From Cereibacter ovatus (GTDB lineage: Bacteria; Pseudomonadota; Alphaproteobacteria; Rhodobacterales; Rhodobacteraceae), in contig NZ_OAOQ01000001.1 in NCBI RefSeq assembly GCF_900207575.1, positions 124,001 through 188,000 on the forward strand: a DNA stretch of 64,000 bases, written 5' to 3'. Below, in pieces: positions 1-8,670 of this stretch; within the stretch, counting starts at the first letter, position 1; every line of letters begins with the position of its first letter. A model generated the notes under the pieces. That model did not search any database and was not told the DNA's origin. It saw only the letters and a list, made by a program, of their open reading frames with translations. A program made the translations under genes and the position numbers.

Positions 1-81
1 TGTCAGCCAGGGGTCGACGAGCAGCACCGCCTGTTCGATCTGGATGCGGAAGCCGGAATGGCCAAGCCAGGTGATCTTCAT
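1..81 (-). CDS. UPF0173 metal-dependent hydrolase, N-terminal fragment
   Basis: Only the first 27 codons lie in the window; the gene runs off the left edge. The reading begins [17 protein letters not shown] and continues to VLLVDPWLT. This is the typical start of the YtkL/UPF0173 branch of metallo-beta-lactamase-fold hydrolases, in which LGHSGF and the DPW segment precede the metal-binding HTHxDH motif (not visible here). It is divergent from gatC with about 150 bases between the starts. The family call rests on the N-terminus alone; the substrate is unknown. Confidence 0.7.
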   Translation of the reverse strand, partial: MKITWLGHSGFRIQIEQAVLLVDPWLT

Positions 82-228
82 GGAAGCTCCGGGTGACGGT
101 TTCGGGTGTGGTGCAGTTTATGGCACTTCGGCCGCAAGGAAATGGGTGTTGGCGCCGCCGGGGCGCTGGCGGCTTGCAGCGGCAGGGCGGCCTCGTTAAA
201 CGGGGCGAAACGGCAAGCGGAGAAGACC

Positions 229-516
229 ATGTCGATCGACATCGAGACCGCGCGGCGGGTGGCGCATCTCGCGCGGATCCGCGTGGATGAGGCGGACCTG
301 CCGGCGCTGGCGGGCGAACTTTCGGGCATCCTGTCCTTCATGGAGCAGTTGAACGAAGTGGATGTGACGGGCATCGAGCCGATGACCAGCGTCACGCCGA
401 TGCGGCTGAAGCGCCGCGAGGACGTGGTGACGGATGGCAACATGCAACAGCAGGTGCTGTCCAACGCGCCCGACGCGCGCGAGGGCTTTTTCGCCGTGCC
501 GAAGGTGGTGGAATGA
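229..516 (+). CDS. gatC: Asp-tRNA(Asn)/Glu-tRNA(Gln) amidotransferase subunit C
   Basis: This 95-residue protein is the small subunit of the GatCAB amidotransferase, which converts mischarged Glu-tRNA(Gln) and Asp-tRNA(Asn) to the correct amidated forms. The ATG at 229 was chosen because it follows a purine-rich ribosome site (GGAGA) and gives the usual family length; an in-frame start at 106 would add 41 residues with no family resemblance. Typical features are [12 protein letters not shown] near the N-terminus and the GIEPMTSV segment in the middle. The stop overlaps the gatA start by 4 bases (ATGA), so the two are almost certainly translationally coupled. gatB is not in the window. Confidence 0.95.
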   Translation: MSIDIETARRVAHLARIRVDEADLPALAGELSGILSFMEQLNEVDVTGIEPMTSVTPMRLKRREDVVTDGNMQQQVLSNAPDAREGFFAVPKVVE

Positions 517-1988
517 ACGCGAACGAACTGACGATTGCCGGGGCGCGCGACGCGCTGGCGAAGGGTGAGCTGTCGGCGGTCGATCTGACCATGGCCTGTC
601 TGGCCGCGATGGATGCCGGCACGCCGCTGAATGCCTTTGTGCATCTGACGCCGGATATCGCGTTGGAGCAGGCGCGGGCGGCCGATGGCCGGCGGGGCGC
701 CGATGCGCCGGCGCTGAACGGCATCCCGCTGGGGATCAAGGATCTGTTCTGCACCAAGGGTGTGCCGTCGCAGGCGGCCTCGAACATCCTGAAAGGGTTC
801 CGGCCCGAGTATGAATCGACCGTGACCGCAAAGCTGTTCGGGGCGGGTGCGGTGATGCTTGGCAAGCTGAACATGGACGAATTCGCCATGGGTTCGTCGA
901 ACGAGACCTCGTGCTATGGCGATGCGGTGAACCCTTGGAAGGTTGATGACCGCAAGCTGACGCCGGGGGGCTCGTCGGGCGGTTCCGCCGCGGCGGTGGC
1001 GGCGGATCTGTGTCTGGGCGCGACGGGGACGGATACCGGCGGCTCGATCCGGCAGCCTGCGGCTTTCACCGGCATCGTGGGGATCAAGCCGACCTATGGC
1101 CGGGTGTCGCGCTGGGGCGTGGTGGCCTTTGCCTCGTCGCTGGATCAGGCCGGACCGATGACCAAGACGGTGCGCGATGCCGCGATCATGCTGGGGGCGA
1201 TGTCGGGGCATGACCCGAAGGATTCGACCAGCGCCGACCTTGCAGTGCCGGATTTCGAAGCCGCGCTGACCGGCGACATCCGGGGCCGGAAGATCGGTAT
1301 TCCGCGCGAATACCGCATGGACGGCATGCCGGCCGAGATCGAGGCGCTGTGGACCCGTGGCGCCGAGATGCTGAAGGATGCCGGCGCCGAGATCGTCGAC
1401 ATCAGCCTGCCGCATACGAAATACGCGCTGCCGGCCTATTATGTCATTGCGCCGGCGGAAGCGTCGTCGAACCTCGCGCGGTATGATGGTGTGCGCTATG
1501 GCCACCGGGCCAAGCTGGGGCAGGGCGATGGCATCGTCGACATGTATGAAAAGACCCGCGCCGAAGGCTTTGGCAAGGAAGTCCAGCGCCGGGTGATGAT
1601 CGGCACCTATGTGCTGTCGGCGGGGTTCTATGACGCCTATTACAACCGTGCGCGCCGCGTGCGGGCGCTGATCAAGCGCGACTTCGATCTTGTGTTTGCG
1701 GACGGGATCGACGCGATCCTGACACCTGCCACGCCGTCCTCGGCCTTTGGGCTGGGCGAGATGGCCAGTGCCGACCCGGTCGAGATGTATCTGAACGACG
1801 TCTTTACCGTGACGGTGAACCTGGCCGGTCTGCCGGGGGTGTCGGTTCCGGTGGCGCTGGATGCCAAGGGGCTGCCGATGGGGCTGCAACTGATCGGGCG
1901 GCCCTGGGACGAGGCGGGTCTGCTGAATCACGCCCATGTGCTTGAACGGGCGGCGGGCTTTGTGGCCAAGCCGCAGAAATGGTGGTAA
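513..1988 (+). CDS. gatA: Asp-tRNA(Asn)/Glu-tRNA(Gln) amidotransferase subunit A
   Basis: This 491-residue protein is the glutaminase subunit of GatCAB; it releases ammonia from glutamine for the GatB kinase/transamidase. It shows the full amidase signature. The catalytic lysine is K76 in [10 protein letters not shown], the glycine/serine-rich GGSSGGS loop carrying the cis-serine is at about 152-158, and the nucleophilic serine is S178 in GTDTGGSIR. Length matches the family. It follows gatC with an ATGA overlap. Confidence 0.97.
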   Translation: MNANELTIAGARDALAKGELSAVDLTMACLAAMDAGTPLNAFVHLTPDIALEQARAADGRRGADAPALNGIPLGIKDLFCTKGVPSQAASNILKGFRPEYESTVTAKLFGAGAVMLGKLNMDEFAMGSSNETSCYGDAVNPWKVDDRKLTPGGSSGGSAAAVAADLCLGATGTDTGGSIRQPAAFTGIVGIKPTYGRVSRWGVVAFASSLDQAGPMTKTVRDAAIMLGAMSGHDPKDSTSADLAVPDFEAALTGDIRGRKIGIPREYRMDGMPAEIEALWTRGAEMLKDAGAEIVDISLPHTKYALPAYYVIAPAEASSNLARYDGVRYGHRAKLGQGDGIVDMYEKTRAEGFGKEVQRRVMIGTYVLSAGFYDAYYNRARRVRALIKRDFDLVFADGIDAILTPATPSSAFGLGEMASADPVEMYLNDVFTVTVNLAGLPGVSVPVALDAKGLPMGLQLIGRPWDEAGLLNHAHVLERAAGFVAKPQKWW

Positions 1989-2022
1989 GGGCGCCCTGTC
2001 CATGCCTTTCGGGATTGAAGTG

Positions 2023-2778
2023 ATGCGCGTTCCTGCCGGTCTGCTGCTTGTTCTTGCCACTGCCGCCTGCCAGCCGGCGGTGCCCGATCAGGGCGTGGGA
2101 TTCGAGAGCTATTCCAGCTACATGAACCGTCGCGAGGCCGAACTTGCGGGCGCCGGGGGTGCCCTGCCGCCGGCCCCGCCGATGGCGCAGGCCGCGGTGG
2201 CGCCGCAGTTCTCGACCGAGATCATCGGCTCGGCCATCGATGCGGCCGAGGCAGGGCCCTCGGCGCCGGTCGTTGCCGGGCCGTCGCTTTATGCCGCGAC
2301 CGATCCGAACCTGCCGGCAACGCGCCCGCGCGGCAACGAGCCTGCCGGGATTCAGGCACAGTCCGGGGAAGTGGCGGTGATCGTCGGCGGCCATGCCAGC
2401 ATCTCGGATGAGAACGATTTCAATGCCGTCTCGGCCCGGCGCACCCGCGAAAGCGATGCCGAACTGATCGCGCAGAACCGCGCCAATTACACCGTGATCC
2501 CGCCGCAGCCGCTGCCGCAGCGTCACGGCGACGAGGGGCCGAACATCGTGCAATTCGCGCTGTCCACCAGCCATATGCCGGGGACGCAGATGTTCAAACG
2601 CTCGTCCCTGCGGCTGAAGGATCCGGCGTCGGTCTGTGCGCAATATGGCTCTCCCGATCTGGCGCAACAGGCGTTTCTGGCCGCCGGCGGCCCGGATCGC
2701 GACCGCAAGGGGCTGGACCCGGATGGCGACGGCTTTGCCTGCGGCTGGGATCCGCGGCCGTTCCGCGCCGTCCGCTGA
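2023..2778 (+). CDS. Excalibur-type lipoprotein of unknown function
   Basis: This protein of about 251 residues starts with a lipoprotein signal: MRVPAG, a hydrophobic run LLLVLATAA, then the lipobox cysteine in TAAC. It should therefore be anchored in the envelope. The middle is low-complexity Ala/Pro-rich. The last 30 residues contain DRKGLDPDGDGFACGWDP, which resembles the excalibur calcium-binding motif (DxDxDGxxC). The start at 2023 was preferred over 2002 because it puts the signal peptide at the N-terminus and has GAAG upstream. It lies 14 bases or more after gatA and just before ampD, so it may belong to the same transcript. The function is unknown. Confidence 0.75.
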   Translation: MRVPAGLLLVLATAACQPAVPDQGVGFESYSSYMNRREAELAGAGGALPPAPPMAQAAVAPQFSTEIIGSAIDAAEAGPSAPVVAGPSLYAATDPNLPATRPRGNEPAGIQAQSGEVAVIVGGHASISDENDFNAVSARRTRESDAELIAQNRANYTVIPPQPLPQRHGDEGPNIVQFALSTSHMPGTQMFKRSSLRLKDPASVCAQYGSPDLAQQAFLAAGGPDRDRKGLDPDGDGFACGWDPRPFRAVR

Positions 2779-2781
2779 CGG

Positions 2782-3486
2782 GTGAGCCTGTCACCGAATT
2801 GCGGGCCGCGGCGCGATGGGGCGCGGCCCGATCTGGTGGTGATTCATTACACCGGGATGAGCAGCCATCACGCCGCGCTTGAGCGGTTGTGCGATCCAGC
2901 GGCCGAAGTCTCGGCGCATTGGCTGATTTCCGAGACCGGCGACACGCTGGCGCTGGTGCCCGAGGATCTGCGCGCCTGGCATGCCGGGGCCGGGGCCTGG
3001 GGCGCGGTCCGCGACGTGAACTCGCGCTCGATCGGGATCGAACTGGCCAATCCGGGCGACCGGCCCTTCCCCGAGCCGCAGATCGCCGCGCTGGAGCGGC
3101 TGCTGGCAGACATCCTTGCGCGCTGGGCGATCCCGCCCGAGCGGGTGATCGCCCATTCCGACATGGCGCCCGGGCGCAAGATCGATCCGGGGCCGCGGTT
3201 TGACTGGCGACGGCTGGCGTTGGGGGGGCTGTCGGTCTGGCCCGAGGTGAGCGAGGGCGCTGAGAGGGGAAATCGCGGCAACGCTGAGGATCGGGAGGCG
3301 GGGGCCGCGTTCCATGCAGCGGTGCGGGATTTCGGCTATCCCGATCTGGCGCCCGATCTGGTGCTGACGGCGTTCCGGCTGCGGTTCCGCCCCTGGGCGC
3401 GCGGGCCGGTTCAGGCGGCCGATGCGGCGCTGGCGGCCGATCTGGCGCGGCGCTTCCCGGTTGACGGGGCGGGGACGGCGGCGTAA
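2782..3486 (+). CDS. ampD: N-acetylmuramoyl-L-alanine amidase, AmpD family
   Basis: This 234-residue amidase is expected to cleave the N-acetylmuramoyl-L-alanine bond of anhydro-muropeptides during peptidoglycan recycling. The three zinc ligands of AmpD are recognisable: H22 in VVIHYTG, H125 in VIAHSDMAPGRK and D135 just after it. E87 lies in SIGIELANPG. No signal peptide is present, in line with a cytoplasmic recycling enzyme. The start is GTG, 3 bases after the upstream stop. The C-terminal 70 residues extend past the amidase core and include a helical segment that could be a peptidoglycan-binding-like domain. Only the amidase assignment is firm. Confidence 0.9.
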   Translation: MSLSPNCGPRRDGARPDLVVIHYTGMSSHHAALERLCDPAAEVSAHWLISETGDTLALVPEDLRAWHAGAGAWGAVRDVNSRSIGIELANPGDRPFPEPQIAALERLLADILARWAIPPERVIAHSDMAPGRKIDPGPRFDWRRLALGGLSVWPEVSEGAERGNRGNAEDREAGAAFHAAVRDFGYPDLAPDLVLTAFRLRFRPWARGPVQAADAALAADLARRFPVDGAGTAA

Positions 3487-3493
3487 TCCACCC

Positions 3494-3897
3494 CTTGTGC
3501 GGGTGGCCGGATGACCGCGTGCCTTCGGGCGCGAGGAAAGTCCGGACTCCATGAGACAAGGGTGCCGGGTAACGCCCGGCCGGGGCAACCCGAGGGAAAG
3601 CGCCACAGAGAAGAGACCGCCCCACCGGCCGCAAGGCCCGGGGCAAGGGTGAAACGGTGGGGTAAAAGCCCACCGCGGGACTGGCAACAGAACCGGCACG
3701 GCAAGCCCCACCCGGAGCAATGCCGAATAGGGGTTCCGCGCGGGGCTGATCCTTTCGGGGATATCGACGCAGGGAAGTCTCAGCCCGAGGAACCCGGGTT
3801 GGCAGCTTGATCCCGTCGGCAACGGCGGGACCAGAGGAATGGTCATCGAAGGGGGCGACCCCGGAACAAAATCCGGCTTACAGGCTGCCCGCACGCT
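3494..3897 (+). ncRNA. rnpB: RNase P RNA (bacterial type A)
   Basis: This is the catalytic RNA of ribonuclease P. The hallmark conserved blocks occur in order. GAGGAAAGTCCGGACTCC (near 3533-3550) is the 5' part of the core, GGTAAAAGCCCACCG and CTGGCAACAGAACCGGCAC lie in the middle, and AGAGGAATGGTCATCG with AACAAAATCCGGCTTACAGG forms the 3' half. The flanking TGCGGGTGGCCGG and the terminal GGCTGCCCGCA pair as helix P1. The exact ends are uncertain by a few bases. It sits between ampD and a GC-rich hairpin. Confidence 0.96.
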
Positions 3898-3949
3898 GTC
3901 TGACATCGGGAGAGTCCCTGCGCGGCCGACGAGGCGCGGGGAGAGCGCG

Positions 3950-3970
3950 CCGGGGGCTTTGCGCCCCCGG
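3950..3970 (+). terminator. GC-rich hairpin after rnpB
   Basis: An 8-bp stem (CCGGGGGC/GCCCCCGG) with a 5-base loop lies about 50 bases after rnpB and is followed by ACCCCCGCAGGATATTCCTGCCAG rather than a T-run. The block resembles a GC-rich dispersed intergenic element common in Rhodobacteraceae genomes. It may help end transcription, but that is inference. Confidence 0.45.
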
Positions 3971-4090
3971 ACCCCCGCAGGATATTCCTGCCAGAATGAA
4001 AGAACGGGTGGGGAGGCGTGTGTTCCGGCTTGCCTCTGGCCCGGCGATTTCTGCCCGAGTGAAAGACTGTGCAGGGGGCCTGATTTGGGG

Positions 4091-5305
4091 CTAGCCGTAG
4101 GTGCGGCGGTCTTCGATCACCTTGCCGTCGTTGGGAAGGGTGCCGGGGGTGACGATCTCGATCCGGCCGCGCAGTTTCAGGGCTTCGAGGACGGAGGCTT
4201 CGTAGACCGCCGGGTTGGTGGCACGGCTTTCGATCTGGACCGTCATTGCGTCCATCTCGCCTTCGCGGGTGGCGATGACGCGGGCGCGGCTGACCTCGGA
4301 ATGGCGGGCGACGAGGTCGGCCACCTGTTCGGGGCGCACGAACATCCCCTTGATCTTGGTGGTCTGGTCGGCGCGGCCCATCCAGCCGCGGATGCGGCGG
4401 TTGGTGCGGCCGCATGGACTTTCGCCCGGCAGCAGGGCCGAAAGATCGCCGGTGGCGAAGCGCACCAGCGGGTAGTCGCGGTTGAAGGTGGTGACCACGA
4501 CTTCGCCCACCTCGCCTTCCGGCACCGGGTCGCCGGTGCCGGGGCGGACGATTTCGACGATCACGCCTTCGTCGAGGATCATGCCGTCCTGGGCCGGGCT
4601 TTCATAGGCGATGTTGCCGAGGTCCGCGGTGGCGTAGCATTGCAGGCAGAGGATGCCGCGGTCGGCGTATTCCTTGCGCAGCGAGGGGAAAAGGGCGCCG
4701 CCGCCCACCGCCGCGCGGGTGATGTGCAGTCTTTCGCCCAGTTCATCGGCGCGATCGAGGATGATCTTGAGGTAATCGGGGGTGCCGGCATAGGCGGTGG
4801 AGCCGATGTCGACCGCGGCGCGGACCTGAAGATCGGTCTGGCCGGTTCCGGCGGGCAGGACGCGGGCGCCGACGGCGCGGGCGCCGGATTCGAAGATCAT
4901 GCCGGCGGGGGTCAGGTGATAGCCGAAGCAGTTCTGCACGATATCGGCAGGGCCGATGCCGCAGGCGTGCAGGAAGCGGCCCATGCGCCACCAGTCGGGT
5001 GTTGTCCGGCCGATTTCGTAGATCGGGCCGGGCGACTGGAAGATGTGTTCGAAGGCGCCGCCCTCCGGGGTGAAGCCGCCGAGGGGGGGATGGGCCTTCT
5101 GCGCGGCCGACAGGTCGGCCTTGCGGATCACCGGCAGGCGCGCCAGCGCGTCGAGTGTGGTGATCGCGGCCGGATCGAAACCGGCCAGCGTTTCGCGCAG
5201 TGCCGGTGTGGTGCGGGCGTGGGCGATCAGCCGGGGCAGATTGCGTGCCAGTGAGGCGGCGCGTTCATCGGCCGAGCGGGTTTCGAGATCGTCGAAATGG
5301 GTCAT
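4091..5305 (-). CDS. Phenylacetate-CoA ligase-like AMP-forming ligase
   Basis: This 404-residue protein resembles the PaaK branch of adenylate-forming CoA ligases. Seen motifs are YAGTPDYLKIILDRADELGE, the Y/FGxTE-like CYATADLGNIAYE region and the C-terminal TKIKGMFVRPEQV hinge with the RADQTTKIKG segment. The start at 5305 has a strong AGGGGGGAT ribosome site on the coding strand. It is the last gene of a minus-strand operon with a LivGHMJF-type transporter and a fatty acyl-CoA synthetase-like enzyme. This suggests it activates an aromatic or branched carboxylic acid brought in by that transporter. The actual substrate cannot be read from the sequence; true phenylacetate catabolic genes (paaABCDE) are absent. 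Confidence 0.8.
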   Translation of the reverse strand: MTHFDDLETRSADERAASLARNLPRLIAHARTTPALRETLAGFDPAAITTLDALARLPVIRKADLSAAQKAHPPLGGFTPEGGAFEHIFQSPGPIYEIGRTTPDWWRMGRFLHACGIGPADIVQNCFGYHLTPAGMIFESGARAVGARVLPAGTGQTDLQVRAAVDIGSTAYAGTPDYLKIILDRADELGERLHITRAAVGGGALFPSLRKEYADRGILCLQCYATADLGNIAYESPAQDGMILDEGVIVEIVRPGTGDPVPEGEVGEVVVTTFNRDYPLVRFATGDLSALLPGESPCGRTNRRIRGWMGRADQTTKIKGMFVRPEQVADLVARHSEVSRARVIATREGEMDAMTVQIESRATNPAVYEASVLEALKLRGRIEIVTPGTLPNDGKVIEDRRTYG

Positions 5306-5318
5306 CGGCGCATCCCCC

Positions 5319-6149
5319 CTAGGCAAGCCACCGTTTCCGGCGGCGGTAAGAGCGCACGTCACGGAACGACTTCCGGCCTTTGTCGGACATGCCAAGGTAG
5401 AACTCTTTGACGTCGGGGTTCTCGCGCAGTTCCTGGGCGGTGCCTTCCATCACCACGCGGCCGCTTTCAAGAATATAGCCCGTGTGGGCATAGCGCAGCG
5501 CCACGTTGGTGTTCTGTTCGGCCAGCAGGAAGGTCACGCCTTCGGCTTCGTTCACCGCCTTCACGATCTGGAAGATCTGTTCCACCAGTTGCGGCGCAAG
5601 GCCCATCGAGGGTTCGTCCAGCAGGATCATCTCGGGGCGGCTCATCAGGGCGCGGCCCATGGCGACCATCTGCTGTTCGCCCCCCGAGGTGTAACCGGCC
5701 TGGCTTTTGCGCCGTTCGCGCAGGCGCGGGAAATAGGTGTAGACCATTTCAAGGTCGTCCATGATCGCCGCCCGGCCATCGCTGCGGGTATAGGCGCCGG
5801 TCAGCAGGTTCTCCTCGACCGTCAGATGTTCGAAACAGTGGCGGCCCTCCATCACCTGGATCACGCCGCGTTTCACCAGCGCCGCGGGGTCCAGATCCTG
5901 AATCCGTTCGCCGCGGTAGAGGATCGAGCCTTTCGTCACCTCGCCGCGTTCCGAATGCAACAGGTTCGAGACCGCCTTCAGCGTCGTGGTCTTGCCCGCG
6001 CCGTTGCCGCCCAGAAGGGCCGTGATCCCGCCCTTGGGCACCGAGAGGCTGACCCCCTTCAGGACGAGGATGACGTGGTTGTAGATGACCTCGATGTTGT
6101 TGACCTCGAGAAGGGTCTCGGTCGCGGCTTGGGCGGGTTCGTCGAACAT
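5319..6149 (-). CDS. livF: Branched-chain amino acid-type ABC transporter ATPase (LivF-like)
   Basis: This 276-residue ATPase is one of two nucleotide-binding subunits of a LivGHMJF-type (HAAT family) importer. It has Walker A GGNGAGKTT (47-55), the ABC signature TSGGEQQM (154-161) and Walker B MILLDEP (174-180), followed by the switch histidine region with LLAEQN. The basic C-terminal tail (RRKRW) goes beyond the core. It follows the binding-protein gene in the operon after an intercistronic hairpin. The Liv name reflects family only; the ligand could be another amino or organic acid. Confidence 0.93.
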   Translation of the reverse strand: MFDEPAQAATETLLEVNNIEVIYNHVILVLKGVSLSVPKGGITALLGGNGAGKTTTLKAVSNLLHSERGEVTKGSILYRGERIQDLDPAALVKRGVIQVMEGRHCFEHLTVEENLLTGAYTRSDGRAAIMDDLEMVYTYFPRLRERRKSQAGYTSGGEQQMVAMGRALMSRPEMILLDEPSMGLAPQLVEQIFQIVKAVNEAEGVTFLLAEQNTNVALRYAHTGYILESGRVVMEGTAQELRENPDVKEFYLGMSDKGRKSFRDVRSYRRRKRWLA

Positions 6150-6207
6150 GGGCGTTGCCTCGGCGGGGAAGGGGAGGCCCCGCAGAGCCCCCCGTGTGAC
6201 GTGGATG

Positions 6208-6229
6208 GCGAAGCCCCGAAGGGCTTCGC
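6208..6229 (-). other. Intercistronic hairpin between binding-protein and livF genes
   Basis: A perfect 9-bp stem (GCGAAGCCC/GGGCTTCGC) closes a 4-base loop that reads TTCG on the coding strand. It lies 9 bases after the stop of the binding-protein gene and is not followed by a T-run. Such stable hairpins often protect the upstream message from 3' exonucleases. That would keep the binding protein more abundant than the membrane subunits. The role is inferred from position and shape. Confidence 0.6.
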
Positions 6230-6237
6230 GGTCGTCG

Positions 6238-7527
6238 TCAGTTGCAGCGTTGGGTCAGGCCGGCTTCGGCGGCATAGGCGGCGGAATCCTCGGCCACCAG
6301 CGGGGCCAGAACCTCGTCATCCGGCGAGATCCAGTCCGAGATCAGCGTCCATTTCTGCGCGGTCGCATCCCATTGCTGAAGCCGCGCCATGCCCGGGCCG
6401 CCGTGATCCTCGCACGAGGCGGCGAAGGGCTGGCCGAAGTCGGGCAGGCCCAGTTCGGCCATGCGGGCTTCGGTGATTTCCAGCGCCTCGAAGCCGTCGC
6501 GCACCTGTGCCGCGTTCACCGCCGACGTGCCGGCCAGTTCCTGCGCCTTGCGGATCGCCTCGGCGATGACCATCGCGGCATACATCCCGCGCGAATAAAG
6601 CACGGTTCCCGCGTTCGATCCGTCGCCTGCCGCCTTGCCCGCGTCATGGACATATTGCTTCAGGTCGGCATAGACCGGGTAATCGGCGCCCACGCCGTGC
6701 ATGGTCAGCGATTTGTAGCCATGCGCGCCCGCGCCTGCGGCTTGCACGTCATTTTCGGACCCCGACCACCAGATGCCGATGAAATTCTCCATCGGGAAGC
6801 GGATGTTGGCGGCTTCCTGGATCGCGACCGAGTTCATCACGCCCCAGCCGTAGAAAATGACGAAATCGGGCTTTTCGCGGCGCACTTGCAGCCACTGGCT
6901 TTTCTGTTCCTGGCCGGGGCTGTCGATCGGCAGCGTGGACAGCGTGAAGCCATGCTTCTTCGACAGTTCTTCCAGCGTGCGGATCGGTTCCTTGCCATAG
7001 GCCGAGTTGTGGTAAAGCAGCGCGATCTTCTTGCCGTCAAGGCTGCCGCCGTTCTGGTCCAGCAGGTATTTCACCGCGACCGAGGCGCCGTCCCAGTAGT
7101 TCGCGGGATAGTTGAACACCCATTCGAACACCTTGCCATTGGCGGCCGAGGTGCGGCCGTAGCCGGGGGTGTAAAGCGTGATGCCGTCGGCCTGCATCTT
7201 GGGGATCAGCTGATAGGTGATGCCGGTGGACAGCGGGTTGTAGACCAGCGCACCCATGCCCTTGGTGGCCTCGTAGCATTCCACGCCTTTTTCGGTGTTA
7301 TAGGCGGTTTCACATTCCGGGGTCTGGACCTTCTCGCCGCCGATGCCGCCATCGCGTTCGTTCAGCAGGGTGAAATAGTCCTGAAAGCCGTCGGCATAGG
7401 GGATGCCACCGGCCGCGAACGGACCCGTGCGGTAGCTGAGGTTCGGCACGACCAGATCGGCCTGCGCGGCGCCCGCGGTGCCGGCCGCGATGGCGGCGGC
7501 GGCGAGCAGGGTGAAACTTTTTCTCAT
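6238..7527 (-). CDS. ABC transporter periplasmic substrate-binding protein (LivJ-like)
   Basis: This 429-residue protein is the periplasmic receptor of the LivGHMJF-type importer. It starts with a Sec signal peptide (MRKSFTLLAAAAIAAGTAGAAQA, cleavage after AQA) followed by mature DLVVPNLSYRTGPFAAGG. The type I periplasmic-binding fold is suggested by the repeated NPLSTGITYQLIPKMQ and KIALLYHNSAYGKEP segments. Two cysteines (ECETAY and GVECYEA) and a C-terminal pair (SCEDHG and QRCN) could form disulfides. It is longer than LivJ (about 370 residues) and belongs to the divergent group often found beside acyl-CoA ligases. The ligand is unknown. Confidence 0.9.
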   Translation of the reverse strand: MRKSFTLLAAAAIAAGTAGAAQADLVVPNLSYRTGPFAAGGIPYADGFQDYFTLLNERDGGIGGEKVQTPECETAYNTEKGVECYEATKGMGALVYNPLSTGITYQLIPKMQADGITLYTPGYGRTSAANGKVFEWVFNYPANYWDGASVAVKYLLDQNGGSLDGKKIALLYHNSAYGKEPIRTLEELSKKHGFTLSTLPIDSPGQEQKSQWLQVRREKPDFVIFYGWGVMNSVAIQEAANIRFPMENFIGIWWSGSENDVQAAGAGAHGYKSLTMHGVGADYPVYADLKQYVHDAGKAAGDGSNAGTVLYSRGMYAAMVIAEAIRKAQELAGTSAVNAAQVRDGFEALEITEARMAELGLPDFGQPFAASCEDHGGPGMARLQQWDATAQKWTLISDWISPDDEVLAPLVAEDSAAYAAEAGLTQRCN

Positions 7528-7590
7528 GGTGTCTCTCCTCCCGTTGGTGTCTTGCCGGTTCTGCCCGGCGTCTTTCCGGTCCGCCCCGCC

Positions 7591-8667
7591 TCAGTGCGGG
7601 AAGGGCCACAGTCGCAGTTTCTCTTTCAGCACGCGCCACAGCTGTGCCAGCCCGTGCGGCTCGACGATGAGGAAGGCGATGATAAGGCCGCCCACGATCA
7701 TCAACTCGATGTGCGCCGCGAGGTCCGAGGGCCAGCCGAGCGCCCCCACCAGCACGTTCTTCAGGAACACCGGCAGCAGGACGAGGAAGGCCGCGCCGGC
7801 AAAGCTGCCGAAGATGCTGCCAAGGCCGCCGATGATGATCATGAACAGGATCAGGAAGGACTTCTGGATGCCGAACGCCTCGCCCACCTCGGCCGCGCCA
7901 AGGTAGACCGCGAAGAACAGCGCCCCGGCGATGCCGATGAAGAAGGACGAGACGGCAAAGGCCGACAGTTTCGTGGTCAGCGGGTTCACCCCGATGATCT
8001 CGGCCGCGATGTCCATATCGCGGATCGCCATCCACTTGCGCCCGATGGTGCCGCGGGTCAGGTTCCGCGCGATCCAGGCCAGCACGAACAGGAACACCGC
8101 ACAGATCAGATACTTGGCCCATGCGGGGGTGTTGGCGCCGGTGACGGCGATGCCCAGCACCGTGCGTTCGGGCGCCGTGATCTGCCCCGAGGCCGAGTAG
8201 TTGTAAAACCACGGCACCTTGTTGAACAGCCACACAAGGAAGAACTGCGCCGCCAGCGTGGCCACGGCCAGATAGAAGCCCTTGATCCGCAAGCTGGGCA
8301 GGCCGAACAGCACCCCCACCGCCGCGGTGATCCCGCCGGCCAGGATCACATGGATCACGACCGAGACTTCGGGAAAGGCGGTCATCAGCTTGTAGACCGC
8401 ATAGGCGCCCACCGCCATGAAGCCGCCGGTGCCAAGGCTGACCTGCCCGCAAAAGCCGGTCAGGATGTTCAGCCCGATGGCGGCGATGGCATAGATCAGG
8501 AACGGCACCACCACCGCATTGGCCCAGTAGTCGTTGATGACGAAGGGCAGGATGGCAAAGCCCACCACCAGCGCGACCTGATACCACAGCCGGTCCCACC
8601 AGATCGGAAAGGTCTGGCTGTCCTGTGCGTAGCTTGTCTTGAATTCGCCCGCTTCACGGTAAAGCAT
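7591..8667 (-). CDS. livM: ABC transporter permease (LivM-like)
   Basis: This 358-residue membrane protein is the second permease subunit of the importer. Hydrophobic helices are spread along the chain, with the family segment GLNILTGFCGQVSLGTGGFMAVGAYA near residues 65-90 and the cytoplasmic EAA-like loop around AEVGEAFGIQKSFLILFMIIIGGLGS. The N-terminal 30 residues are polar. It is 3 bases downstream of livH and 63 bases upstream of the binding-protein gene, all on the minus strand. Confidence 0.93.
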   Translation of the reverse strand: MLYREAGEFKTSYAQDSQTFPIWWDRLWYQVALVVGFAILPFVINDYWANAVVVPFLIYAIAAIGLNILTGFCGQVSLGTGGFMAVGAYAVYKLMTAFPEVSVVIHVILAGGITAAVGVLFGLPSLRIKGFYLAVATLAAQFFLVWLFNKVPWFYNYSASGQITAPERTVLGIAVTGANTPAWAKYLICAVFLFVLAWIARNLTRGTIGRKWMAIRDMDIAAEIIGVNPLTTKLSAFAVSSFFIGIAGALFFAVYLGAAEVGEAFGIQKSFLILFMIIIGGLGSIFGSFAGAAFLVLLPVFLKNVLVGALGWPSDLAAHIELMIVGGLIIAFLIVEPHGLAQLWRVLKEKLRLWPFPH

Positions 8668-8670
8668 GGA

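Noticed and set aside
78-2060. A 660-codon minus-strand frame across gatC and gatA
   Set aside because: It is antisense to two well-conserved genes, Arg/His/Pro-rich, and lacks any family similarity.
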